A stretch of DNA of 64,000 nt, taken from the NCBI RefSeq assembly GCF_030362815.1, contig NZ_JAUCGR010000001.1, positions 550,024-614,023 of the forward strand. Reading direction: 5' to 3'. The DNA is from Cellulomonas edaphi (lineage in GTDB: Bacteria > Actinomycetota > Actinomycetes > Actinomycetales > Cellulomonadaceae). Below the pieces are notes generated by a model, which was given only the letters and a program-made list of their open reading frames with translations, made no database searches and was not told where the DNA came from. Below, piece by piece: positions 53,266-61,388 of the stretch (its first letter is position 1; each line of letters opens with the position of its first letter). Both the position numbers and the translations under genes were made by a program.

Positions 53266-53305
53266 GACGACGAGCGGGCGCCGAGGATGGCGCCCGCTCG
53301 TCGTC
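53266..53305. terminator. Bidirectional hairpin between convergent genes
   Basis: Perfect 17-bp stem (53266-53282 with 53289-53305) around a six-base loop GAGGAT. It lies between the SRPBCC gene stop and the esterase gene stop, so it can end transcripts from both sides. Confidence 0.85.
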
Positions 53306-53313
53306 GCAAGGCG

Positions 53314-54564
53314 CTAGCGGCGGTGGCCGGAGCCGAGCTTCTGCTGCGCCATCCACTGCCAGATGTGGACGCCCGAGGCGGTCGTCGGGTCGTTGCGCCC
53401 GACGTAGATCCAGGACCAGTGGCCGGGATACGTCACGCCGTCCCAGGTGACGTGGTCGTAGGCGGTGAGCAGCGCTCCCGGGATCGTGTCCGCCATGTGC
53501 AGCCCGTTCGCCTCGAACGGCAGGGTGTCGTCGTCCTTCGACTGGACCACCCACGTGGGCGTCCTGATGGCCGCGAGATCGGCGTCGGAGATCATCGTGG
53601 TGCCGTTGAACACGAGAGCGGGGGCGATCGGCACCTGCGCGGCGAAGAACCGGGGGTTGTCGACGACCAGCTTGGGCGTCATGTACCCGCCGTTCGATGC
53701 GCCGACCACGTAGATCCGGCGCTTGTCGACGTGGTTGGTCCTCACGACCTTGTCGATCAGCGCCTTCAGCTTGGCCGAGTAGCCCATCGCGGGGTCGTTC
53801 AGCCAGTAGTCGGTGGCCTGCGGCGCCAGCACGTACGCGCCGCCGAAGATGCGTTGCGCCTCGCGCGTGCTGAATCCCAGGGCGCCGCGGTTGGCGAGCA
53901 GCGGCAGGTCGTTGTCCTGCGCCTGCGCCCAGCCACCTTCACCGCCGCCGTGCAGCCAGACGACGAGCGGATGCGCACCGCGGCCCTCGGGCGTGAAGAG
54001 TCGGTAGGAGAGCCCCGCAGCCTTGCCGTCCCGGTAGGCGTCCACCTCAGGGTCGACGACCTCGCCCTGCTTGAAGCGGGTCAGCGTGACCGCCTTGCCG
54101 TTGCGCAGGGTGAGGGGCTTGTTCTGCGTGAGCGTGTAGGTCAGGTCGAGGACGAGGTTGCGGCCCGTGTCGCAGCTGGTGCACCAGGCCAGGGTCGAGG
54201 CGCCTTCGACCTCGTAGCCGTGCAGCAGGTCGATGACGACCCGGCCGTGCCGGTCGAGGTGGACCCCGGTGACGGTACGGTCGACGTCGTACTCGCCGAA
54301 GACCGTGCCGGGCTCGACGGTGTACGGGTTGGTGCCCTTGGCGTGGACGCTGAACGTGTCGGCGGTCAGGCTCGACGCCCTGACCCCGAGGCGGCTGGTG
54401 TCGAGAGTGACTGAGACGATCTGCTGGCCGGAGTCGAGCACCCTCGCGTTCAGGGTGAACTGCAGCGATCTGGCCGGCCCCCCGTGCGCGCCGGCCGGGA
54501 GGGCCGCGAACGGGACCAGGGCGAGCGCCGCGAGCAGTGCGATGACGAGTCGTAGCTTCTTCAT
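53314..54564 (-). CDS. Secreted alpha/beta-hydrolase with Ig-like N-domain
   Basis: 416 residues. A signal peptide (MKKLRLVIALLAALALVPFA, cut after AGA) is followed by an EstA-type Ig-like domain (about 35-160, LQFTLNARVLDSGQQIVSVTL) and a hydrolase domain. The oxyanion region is VVWLHGGGEGG, the nucleophile elbow GASNGG (Ser near residue 287), the acid in VQSKDDDTLPFEANG and His in TAYDHVTWDG. It is probably an esterase or peptidase acting outside the cell. ATG 54564 follows AAGGAG by six bases. Confidence 0.9.
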   Translation of the reverse strand: MKKLRLVIALLAALALVPFAALPAGAHGGPARSLQFTLNARVLDSGQQIVSVTLDTSRLGVRASSLTADTFSVHAKGTNPYTVEPGTVFGEYDVDRTVTGVHLDRHGRVVIDLLHGYEVEGASTLAWCTSCDTGRNLVLDLTYTLTQNKPLTLRNGKAVTLTRFKQGEVVDPEVDAYRDGKAAGLSYRLFTPEGRGAHPLVVWLHGGGEGGWAQAQDNDLPLLANRGALGFSTREAQRIFGGAYVLAPQATDYWLNDPAMGYSAKLKALIDKVVRTNHVDKRRIYVVGASNGGYMTPKLVVDNPRFFAAQVPIAPALVFNGTTMISDADLAAIRTPTWVVQSKDDDTLPFEANGLHMADTIPGALLTAYDHVTWDGVTYPGHWSWIYVGRNDPTTASGVHIWQWMAQQKLGSGHRR

Positions 54565-54763
54565 TGAAGCTCCTTGGTGGGCGGCGCCGGGTGTCCCGCC
54601 GCGCGGCGACCTGCCGCCCCTCGCGCCGTCCGCGCGACCCTTCGGACGGTATCTCGCTCCCCCCACCGCGGCGACCGGGGTCGGCCGGCGCAACGCGCGT
54701 CAGTGACACCGCGCGTCGGTGATACGGCTCGCGCACCGGCGCCGCCCGACGCACGCTGAGTAG

Positions 54764-55375
54764 ATGACCTCGACGCTCACCGCCCTCGTCCTCGTCGGCA
54801 CCCTCACGCCGTCCCCGGCGCCGTCCAGCAGCGAGCTGTTGGGCCGGCAGGTGCTCGCCGCGCTCGGGGAGCACGGAGTCAGCGGCGAGGTGGTGCGCGT
54901 GGTCGACCACGACGTGCGGCCGGGCGTCGAGAAGGACATGGGCCCGGGCGACGCGTGGCCGGCCATCCGCGAGCGGGTGCTCGCGGCCGACATCCTGGTG
55001 CTCGCGACGCCCATCTGGATGGGGCAGCCGTCGAGCGTCACGAAGCGCGTGCTCGAGCGGCTGGACGCCGAGCTCTCGGAGCAGGACGAGCAGAGTCGCC
55101 TGCTGACGTACGGCAAGGTCGCCGCGGTCGCGGTGGTCGGCAACGAGGACGGCGCGCACCACACCAGCGCCGAGCTGTTCCAGGCGCTGAACGACGTGGG
55201 CTTCTCGCTCGCGCCGGGTGCCGTGACGTACTGGGTGGGCCGGGCGATGGAGACCCAGGACTACCAGGACCTGGACGAGACTCCCGAGCCCGTCGCGACG
55301 GCCACCGCGACGCTCGCGTCGAACACCGCCCACCTGGCGAAGCTGCTGGCAGGGGCGCCGTTCCCGCCGAGCTGA
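54764..55375 (+). CDS. Flavodoxin/NADPH-dependent FMN reductase family protein
   Basis: 203 residues with the flavodoxin fold. The phosphate loop of FMN is replaced by TLTPSPAPSSSELLGRQVLA, and the middle strand LVLATPIWMGQPSSVTKRVLERLD is typical of the NADPH-dependent FMN reductases. VVGNEDGAHHTSAELFQAL contacts the flavin ring in relatives. ATG 54764 is the start; CACGCT six bases upstream may be a weak leaderless -10. Redox partner unknown. Confidence 0.87.
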   Translation: MTSTLTALVLVGTLTPSPAPSSSELLGRQVLAALGEHGVSGEVVRVVDHDVRPGVEKDMGPGDAWPAIRERVLAADILVLATPIWMGQPSSVTKRVLERLDAELSEQDEQSRLLTYGKVAAVAVVGNEDGAHHTSAELFQALNDVGFSLAPGAVTYWVGRAMETQDYQDLDETPEPVATATATLASNTAHLAKLLAGAPFPPS

Positions 55376-55471
55376 CCCTCTCGACTTGCGGACGGGGCAC
55401 CGCGTGCGAGCCTGATCGCGAGGCACGCTCAGGACACGGGCGACCGCACCTACCCCCCCGGAGCCATCGTC

Positions 55472-56488
55472 ATGAAGCTGCCCTCCCCGCGCGGTCCCTT
55501 GAGCGACGCGGTGCGCACCCTCGTGGCGTCGCCCGTGGACCAGCCCGCAGACGTGCGCGCGCCCGACGTCGCCCGGGCGGCGGTGGACGCGACGACGGAC
55601 CTGCTGACCGACGAGGACGTCCAGCTCGCCCTCTACGTCATGAACGAGCTGGCCTACCGCGGGTTCGACGGGGTCGACGACGACTGGGAGTGGGACCCGG
55701 AGCTCCTCCGGGTGCGCCGCGTCGTGGAGGGCGCGTTCGAGGAGGACCTGCGCCGTCGCGTCGAGGTGCCCGGCGACGTGGCTCCCGAGCGCGGGGCGGT
55801 GGCCGCCGCGCTGTTCGCGATGACCGCACCGTCGCCCGGGCCGAGCGTGGCCCGCTACGTCGCCAAGCGCGCCACCCGCGAGCAGCTCGAGGAGTTCCTC
55901 GTCCTGCGCTCCATCTACCAGCTCAAGGAGGCCGACCCGCACACGTGGGCCATCCCGCGGCTCACGGGCAAGCCGAAGGCGGCGCTCGTGGAGATCCAGG
56001 CCGACGAGTACGGGGGCGGCGACGCCGAGCGCATGCACTGCGAGCTGTTCGCCAGCACCATGCGGGGCGTCGGGCTCGACGCTGCCTACGGCGCCTACGT
56101 GGAGCGGATCCCCGCCCTCACCCTCGCCGCCCTGAACCTCATGTCGCTGGTGGGCCTGCACCGTCGGCTGCGCGGTGCGACCGCGGGACACCTCGCGGCG
56201 TTCGAGATGACGTCCTCGCTGCCCAACCGGCTGTACGGGGACGGGTTCCGGCGGCACGGCTTCGACGAGGCCACCACGTTGTACTTCGACGAGCACGTCG
56301 AGGCGGACGCCGTGCACGAGCAGATCGCCGGCCGGGACCTGGCCGGCGAGCTCGCCCAGCAGGAGCCCGAGCTGTGCCACGACATCCTGTTCGGCGCGGC
56401 CGCGTGCCTCTACCTCGACGACCTCGCGGGCGAGCAGACCCTGACCGCCTGGACCGCGGGCGCGTCGGCCCTGAGGCCCGCAGCGTGA
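55472..56488 (+). CDS. Iron-containing redox enzyme, heme-oxygenase-like fold
   Basis: 338 residues, all-alpha. It has the heme-oxygenase-like (HDO) family helices FLVLRSIYQLKEADPHTWAIP, VEIQADEYGGGDAERMHCELFA and TTLYFDEHVEADAVHEQIA, which supply the Glu/His/Asp ligands for a di-iron site. Members act on fatty or amino acids or unusual natural-product substrates; this one's substrate is unknown. ATG 55472 follows CCGGAG. Its stop overlaps the start of the CDSGH-type gene (GTGA), so the two are a coupled pair. Confidence 0.88.
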   Translation: MKLPSPRGPLSDAVRTLVASPVDQPADVRAPDVARAAVDATTDLLTDEDVQLALYVMNELAYRGFDGVDDDWEWDPELLRVRRVVEGAFEEDLRRRVEVPGDVAPERGAVAAALFAMTAPSPGPSVARYVAKRATREQLEEFLVLRSIYQLKEADPHTWAIPRLTGKPKAALVEIQADEYGGGDAERMHCELFASTMRGVGLDAAYGAYVERIPALTLAALNLMSLVGLHRRLRGATAGHLAAFEMTSSLPNRLYGDGFRRHGFDEATTLYFDEHVEADAVHEQIAGRDLAGELAQQEPELCHDILFGAAACLYLDDLAGEQTLTAWTAGASALRPAA

Positions 56489-56685
56489 AGGACTCACGCC
56501 CCGTGTCGGTCGTCGCGTGCCCCGACGGCCCGCTGCTGGTGCGCGGCGACGCCCAGCTGGTGGACGAGCAGGGCAAGCCGGTCGAGCGCCGTCGGGCCAC
56601 CGTCGCGCTGTGCCGCTGCGGCGCGTCGGCCATCAAGCCGTACTGCGACGGCACGCACAAGGCGATCGGCTTCACCGCGCCCTGA
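56485..56685 (+). CDS. CDGSH iron-sulfur domain protein
   Basis: 66 residues. It has the full CDGSH motif CRCGASAIKPYCDGTH, giving three Cys and one His for a redox-active 2Fe-2S cluster. The protein is mainly this domain plus an N-terminal strand pair (SVVACPDGPLLVRGDAQLVD). GTG 56485 overlaps the stop of the preceding HDO enzyme, to which it may pass electrons. This is inferred from the coupling only. Confidence 0.93.
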   Translation: MKDSRPVSVVACPDGPLLVRGDAQLVDEQGKPVERRRATVALCRCGASAIKPYCDGTHKAIGFTAP

Positions 56686-56707
56686 GGCGCGCCTGGGTGA
56701 CCCGGAG

Positions 56708-57580
56708 CTAGGTGACCTGGAACTCCAGGAGCACGTGCGGCAGCGCGTCGACCAGCTCGCGTGCCAGGAATCCGACGGGACCGACCGAGGCCGCGAGCCG
56801 GTCACCCGCCCCGGCGTGCAGGGCGACGCCCCAGCCGGTGGCGCGCGCCAGGTCGGTGCCGCTCGCAGCCAGCCCGGCGACGGCACCGGCCAGCACGTCG
56901 CCCGACCCGGACGTCCCCAGGCCCGAGTAGCCGCTGGCGGACTGCCACGAGCGGCCGTCCGGTGCGGCCACGTGCCCGGACAGGGCGACCACGGCGCCGT
57001 AGCGGTCGGCGATCGCCGCGGCCGCCTCCTTCGGGTCCCGCTCGTCGCCGTCGAGCAGGCGGCTGCCCTCCTCGCCGTTGGGCGTGAGCACCAGGCGGCC
57101 GGCGAGCGCGCGGCGGGCGTCGGTCATCTGCGGCAGGACGCCCAGCGCGAAGGCGTCCAAGACGACGGGCGTCTGGTCGTCGAGCGCCGCGCACACGTCC
57201 TCGATGAGCCCCCGGGTGCCGTCCGGTTCGTCGAGCCCCGGGCCGACGAGCACCACGTCCGCGCGGTCCAGCTCGCCGGCGTCGTCGTCGGGCAGCCCGG
57301 CGACGGAGCCGCTGGACGACTCAGGCAGAGCCAGCACCCCCGACTCCGGGACCGCGACCGCGACCTGACCCGACACCGACGACGCGACGGCGAGCGTCAG
57401 GCGTCCGGCACCCACCCGGAGCGCGGCGAGCCCCGACAGCATCGCGGCCCCTGGGGTGCCACGAGCGCCGCCGAGGACGAGCACGCCCCCACGCTCGTCC
57501 TTGGACCCCGAGCGGTCGGGCAGCGGCCAGTCCCGCAGCAGGGCGGCCGTCAGCGGCCCGGTGGCGCCGTGCTCACTCAT
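56708..57580 (-). CDS. nnrD: ADP-dependent NAD(P)H-hydrate dehydratase
   Basis: 290 residues of the ribokinase-like YjeF C-terminal family, which repairs hydrated NADH and NADPH. Visible are the glycine-rich start GGVLVLGGARGTPGAAMLSGLAALRVGAGRLTL, VLVGPGLD, VVLDAFAL, LTPNGEEGSRLL and the nucleotide loop LGTSGSGDVLAG. The epimerase half (NnrE) is absent, so it must be encoded elsewhere. ATG 57580 overlaps the stop of the upstream phosphatase gene by eight bases. Confidence 0.92.
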   Translation of the reverse strand: MSEHGATGPLTAALLRDWPLPDRSGSKDERGGVLVLGGARGTPGAAMLSGLAALRVGAGRLTLAVASSVSGQVAVAVPESGVLALPESSSGSVAGLPDDDAGELDRADVVLVGPGLDEPDGTRGLIEDVCAALDDQTPVVLDAFALGVLPQMTDARRALAGRLVLTPNGEEGSRLLDGDERDPKEAAAAIADRYGAVVALSGHVAAPDGRSWQSASGYSGLGTSGSGDVLAGAVAGLAASGTDLARATGWGVALHAGAGDRLAASVGPVGFLARELVDALPHVLLEFQVT

Positions 57581-58313
57581 GCGGATCGGTCCCCTCGTGC
57601 TCGGTCACCGGTGCGTCCAGGGCCGCGAGGTGCGCGACGTCGTCGAACCTGCTCGTCGTCCACGCGTCGCCGCCGCGCGTCAGGATGGTCACGGACGCGT
57701 TGCGCACGCTGCGCTCGCGGACCAGGTCGAACAGCTGCGTCTCGGTGAGGTCCTCCAAGACGTAGCGGACCAGCGCGATCACGGCGTCGTGCGTGACGAC
57801 GAGCACGCATCGCCCGTCCTCGCGGCGGTCGACGTCCGCCAGCACGGAGCGCAGGCGCAGCGCGACGTCGGCCCACGACTCGCCGCCCGGCGGCCGGTAG
57901 TAGAACTTGCCCAGCAGTGCCCGGCGCGCGGCCTCCTCCGGCAGGAGGCGGGCGATGCCGCTCGTGGTCAGGCGGTCGGTGATGCCGAGCTCGCGGTCGC
58001 GCAGGCGCTCGTCGATCCGCCGGGGCACGTCGAAGCCCGCCGTGGCGAGCGCGGTCTCCGCGGTCTGCCGGGCGCGGTCGTAGGGCGAGCACCACAGGAC
58101 GTCGGGGCGCTCGTCCGGCGGGAGGGCCCCCAGCCACTCGCCCAGCGCGCGGGCCTGCTCCAGCCCCCGCGCGCTGAGCGGGGTGTCCGCGTCACGGGTG
58201 TCGAGCTCGAGCCGGTCGGCGCCGGCCTGCGCGGCCGCGGCGGCCGCGAGGTTGCCCACGCTCTCCCCGTGGCGCACCAGCACCAGCTCGACGGCTCCGC
58301 GCTCGGCGCTCAT
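57573..58313 (-). CDS. Histidine phosphatase family protein
   Basis: 246 residues. The phosphohistidine motif is VLVRHGES (His15), with Arg in CSPYDRARQTAE, Glu in FYYRPPGGESWADVALRL and the second His in VLVVTHDAVI. This is the order of phosphoglycerate-mutase-like phosphatases. Substrate unknown. The ATG at 58313 overlaps the stop of the small membrane protein gene (ATGA). Operon order is small protein, phosphatase, NAD(P)HX dehydratase. Confidence 0.92.
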   Translation of the reverse strand: MSAERGAVELVLVRHGESVGNLAAAAAAQAGADRLELDTRDADTPLSARGLEQARALGEWLGALPPDERPDVLWCSPYDRARQTAETALATAGFDVPRRIDERLRDRELGITDRLTTSGIARLLPEEAARRALLGKFYYRPPGGESWADVALRLRSVLADVDRREDGRCVLVVTHDAVIALVRYVLEDLTETQLFDLVRERSVRNASVTILTRGGDAWTTSRFDDVAHLAALDAPVTEHEGTDPHE

Positions 58314-58492
58314 CCCTCCACCCCCGTGGCCTCGTGCGATGTTCCGACCGGCTTGGACTCCGGCGAGCCCCGTTCGCGCAGGTAGATGGACAGCACCACC
58401 ATGCTCGCGACCGCCAGGAACTCGGACTGCCAGTTCTGCAGCCCCGCCACCACGAGGGACCCGCAGGCGAGGGACGCCGGCAGTCGCTTCAT
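58310..58492 (-). CDS. Small membrane protein, DUF6766-like fragment
   Basis: 60 residues: one hydrophobic stretch (SEFLAVASMVVLSIYL) preceded by LQNWQ and followed by RERGSPESKPVG. This matches by memory the C-terminal half of the longer DUF6766 membrane proteins, which repeat a similar NW-SEFL...RGS-ESK unit. It is either a truncated remnant or a natural short form. The intact ATGA overlap with the phosphatase gene suggests it is still translated. Confidence 0.65.
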   Translation of the reverse strand: MKRLPASLACGSLVVAGLQNWQSEFLAVASMVVLSIYLRERGSPESKPVGTSHEATGVEG

Positions 58493-58541
58493 GAAGGCAC
58501 GCTAACCGGCACCATGCGCGCCCGCGCGCCCGGGGGTACGG

Positions 58542-61238
58542 TCACTCCAGGATGCGGCGACTCACGGACTTGCCGAGCTCGGTCAGCACGAAGACGCACA
58601 CGGCGGCGGCGAGCGCGATGCCCCAGTCGCGCAGGCCGATGGGCGCCGACTCGAACCAGTCGTGCATGAACGGCGCATAGGTGAACACGAGCTGGAGCAC
58701 CAGCAGCGCACCCGTCGCCACCCAGATCAGCGGATTCCCGACGAGCACCCTGGGCGTGATGCTGGACGACCCGAGGAACCGGCACGTGAACAGGTAGCCC
58801 ATCTGACCCAGCGCCAGCGTGGTGACGGCCGTGGTCTGCGCGCGGCCGTCGTCGGCCCCGAGGTCCTTCTCCAGCAGGAAGGTGAACAAGGTCGCGGCGC
58901 CGATGGTCGCGGAGGCCACGAGGATCAGGGCCAGGGCGCTGCGCGACACCACGTGCTCGCCGGCCGCGCGCGGCGGGCGGGCCATGATCGTCGGCTCGGC
59001 CGGCTCGCCCGCGAGCGCGAGCGACAGGGTGACCGCGGTGACCAGGTTGACCCACAGGATCTGCACCGGCGTCAGCGGCAGCGCGAGGCCGGCCAGCACG
59101 GCGACCAGGATCACCAGGGACTGCGCGCCGTTGGTGGGCAGCAGGAAGACGACGGACTTGCGGATGTTGTCGTAGATCCGCCGCCCCTCCTCGATGGCGC
59201 GCTCGATGGTCGCGAAGTTGTCGTCGGCGAGGACGATGTCGGCGGCCTCCTTGGTCGCCTCGGTGCCCTTGATGCCCATCGCGATGCCGACGTCCGCGCG
59301 GGAGAGGGCCGGTGCGTCGTTGACGCCGTCGCCCGTCATCGCGACCACCTCGCCGTGCGACTGCAGCGCACGCACGATGCGGATCTTGTGCTCGGGGGAG
59401 GTCCGCGCGAACACGTCGACGTGCTCGACCCGCTGCCGGAGCTCCTCCTGCGACATGGCCTCGAGCTCGGTACCCGTCAGCGCCTCCACGTGGCCCTCGC
59501 CGACGATGCCCATCTCGCGGGCGATCGCGATCGCCGTACCCGCGTGGTCGCCCGTGATCATCTTCACGCCGATGCCCGCGCGGTGGCAGTCCGCGATCGC
59601 CTGGACCGCCTCGGGTCGGGGCGGGTCGACGATGCCCACCACGCCGAGGAACTCCAGCTCGTGACCGACCTCGGTGAACGCGTCGCCCTCGTCGGGTGCG
59701 GCCGGCCGCCGGGCAGTCGCGAGGACGCGCAGCCCCTGGCCGCCCAGCTCGTCGACGACCGCGTCCCAGCGCGCCCGGTCCAGGGCGGCCGCCCCGGTGG
59801 AGGTGCGCTGCGTCGTGCAACGGTCCAGGAGACGGTCGGGGGCGCCCATCACGTGCACGCGCCGCGTGCCGTCGGGCAGCTCGTCGAGCGTCGCGGAGTA
59901 CTTGGTCGCGGACTCGAAGGGCACGGCCCCCCGGCGCGTCGCGCCCGGGGTGCCGCCCCCGGCCTTCTGGGCGAGCACCACCATCGCGCCCTCGGTCGGC
60001 TGCCCGACGAGCGTCCAGTGGTCGCCTTGGAGGTCGACATGCGCGTCCGGGACCAGGGCGGCGACCTCCACGAGCGCGCGCAGGTCGCCGTGAACGTCGA
60101 GCGGGGCGGGCCGGCCGTCAAGCAGCACGTGGCCCTCGGGCGAGTACCCGATCCCGTCCACGTCGTACCGGCCGTCGTGCGTCACCACGGTCCGTGCCGT
60201 CATCTCGTTGCGGGTCAGGGTGCCGGTCTTGTCCGAGCAGATGGTCGTGACCGACCCCAGCCCCTCGACCGACGTGAGCTTGCGCGTGATGGCGTTGCGG
60301 CGGGCCATCTGCTGCACGCCGAGCGCGAGCGTGATGGTCACGAGCGCCGGGAGGCCCTCGGGCACGGCCGCGACCGCGAACCCGATCGCTGCGGAGATCA
60401 GCTCGTCCAGCGCGAAGTCGTGGATGAGTCGGCCGATGACGAGCATGAGCGCCGCCATGCCGAGGATCAACCACGACAGCTGCTTGCCGAGCCGGGCGAG
60501 CTGGCGGGTCAGGGGCGTCTGGAGGTGCTCGACGCCGGCCACCAGGGACTGGATCCGCCCGATCTCGGTGCGCGCGCCCGTGTCGGTGACCACGCCGAGC
60601 CCGCGCCCCGCCGTCACGATCGTGCCCGAGTAGAGCATGCAGGAGCGGTCCCCGACCCCCGCGTCGGTGCCCACGGCGTCCACCGACTTGCTGGCCGCGA
60701 CCGACTCGCCGGTCAGTGCCGCCTCCTCCACCTGCAGGTTCGTGGCCTCGAGCAGCCGCACGTCCGCCGGCACCTTGTCGCCCGACCGCACTCGCACGAC
60801 GTCTCCGGGCACCAGGTGCTGGCTGTCGATCTCGGCCCAGCGACCGCCGCGCAGCACGTTGGCGTCCAGCGACAGCATGGTCGAGAGGCTGGACAGCGCG
60901 GCGTCGGCGCGGCCCTCCTGGATGAAGCCGACCAGCGCGTTGATCACGGCGACCGCCAGGATCACGGCGAAGTCGACCCAGTCACCCAGGAGGGCCTTGA
61001 GGACGGCGGCGGCCAGCAGGATGTAGACGAGCACGTCGTCGAAGTGGCTCAGGAAGCGCAGCAGCGCGGGCCGGCGCGGCGCCTCGGGCAGCCGGTTGGG
61101 CCCCACCTGCGCGAGCCGGGCGGCGGACTGCTCGTCGGTGAGGCCGTCCGCCGACGACCGCAGCGCCCGCAGCACCGCGTCCGGGTCCTCGGCGTAGGGA
61201 CGCGTGGTCCTGTCGGCCTCCACGAGCGTGCTGGTCAT
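58542..61238 (-). CDS. P-type cation-transporting ATPase (P2 group)
   Basis: 898 residues. Actuator motif LTGES, membrane helix 4 with the ion-site VAAVPEGLPALV, phosphorylation site CSDKTGTLTRNEM (Asp near residue 334), ATP-binding KMITGDH and hinge MTGDGVNDAPAL are all intact. Helices 5-6 (NLVTAVTLSLALAGEP) and the PEGLP motif place it with calcium or sodium/potassium type pumps; the ion is not certain. ATG 61238 follows GAGGAG by eight bases. It stands alone downstream of the surface-protein terminator. Confidence 0.95.
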   Translation of the reverse strand: MTSTLVEADRTTRPYAEDPDAVLRALRSSADGLTDEQSAARLAQVGPNRLPEAPRRPALLRFLSHFDDVLVYILLAAAVLKALLGDWVDFAVILAVAVINALVGFIQEGRADAALSSLSTMLSLDANVLRGGRWAEIDSQHLVPGDVVRVRSGDKVPADVRLLEATNLQVEEAALTGESVAASKSVDAVGTDAGVGDRSCMLYSGTIVTAGRGLGVVTDTGARTEIGRIQSLVAGVEHLQTPLTRQLARLGKQLSWLILGMAALMLVIGRLIHDFALDELISAAIGFAVAAVPEGLPALVTITLALGVQQMARRNAITRKLTSVEGLGSVTTICSDKTGTLTRNEMTARTVVTHDGRYDVDGIGYSPEGHVLLDGRPAPLDVHGDLRALVEVAALVPDAHVDLQGDHWTLVGQPTEGAMVVLAQKAGGGTPGATRRGAVPFESATKYSATLDELPDGTRRVHVMGAPDRLLDRCTTQRTSTGAAALDRARWDAVVDELGGQGLRVLATARRPAAPDEGDAFTEVGHELEFLGVVGIVDPPRPEAVQAIADCHRAGIGVKMITGDHAGTAIAIAREMGIVGEGHVEALTGTELEAMSQEELRQRVEHVDVFARTSPEHKIRIVRALQSHGEVVAMTGDGVNDAPALSRADVGIAMGIKGTEATKEAADIVLADDNFATIERAIEEGRRIYDNIRKSVVFLLPTNGAQSLVILVAVLAGLALPLTPVQILWVNLVTAVTLSLALAGEPAEPTIMARPPRAAGEHVVSRSALALILVASATIGAATLFTFLLEKDLGADDGRAQTTAVTTLALGQMGYLFTCRFLGSSSITPRVLVGNPLIWVATGALLVLQLVFTYAPFMHDWFESAPIGLRDWGIALAAAVCVFVLTELGKSVSRRILE

Positions 61239-61309
61239 GGGTCTGCTCCTCGCGACGTCACGTCCGGCTGTGGGCCCAGTCTCGGACCGCGAGCCACCGT
61301 GACGCCAGA

Positions 61310-61345
61310 GGGCCGCCCCCACGCAGGTGTGCGTGGGGGCGGCCC
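61310..61345 (-). terminator. Perfect 16-bp hairpin after the surface-protein gene
   Basis: Stem 61310-61325 paired with 61330-61345 (loop GGTG), followed toward 61375 by a second GC-only palindrome (CCCCCCC-GC-GGGGGGG). It lies just past the stop of the sortase-anchored protein on the minus strand and before the ATPase gene. Confidence 0.8.
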
Positions 61346-61388
61346 CCCCGCGGGGGGGCGTGGGGGCGGCCGCAGGGGGTGCCAGACG

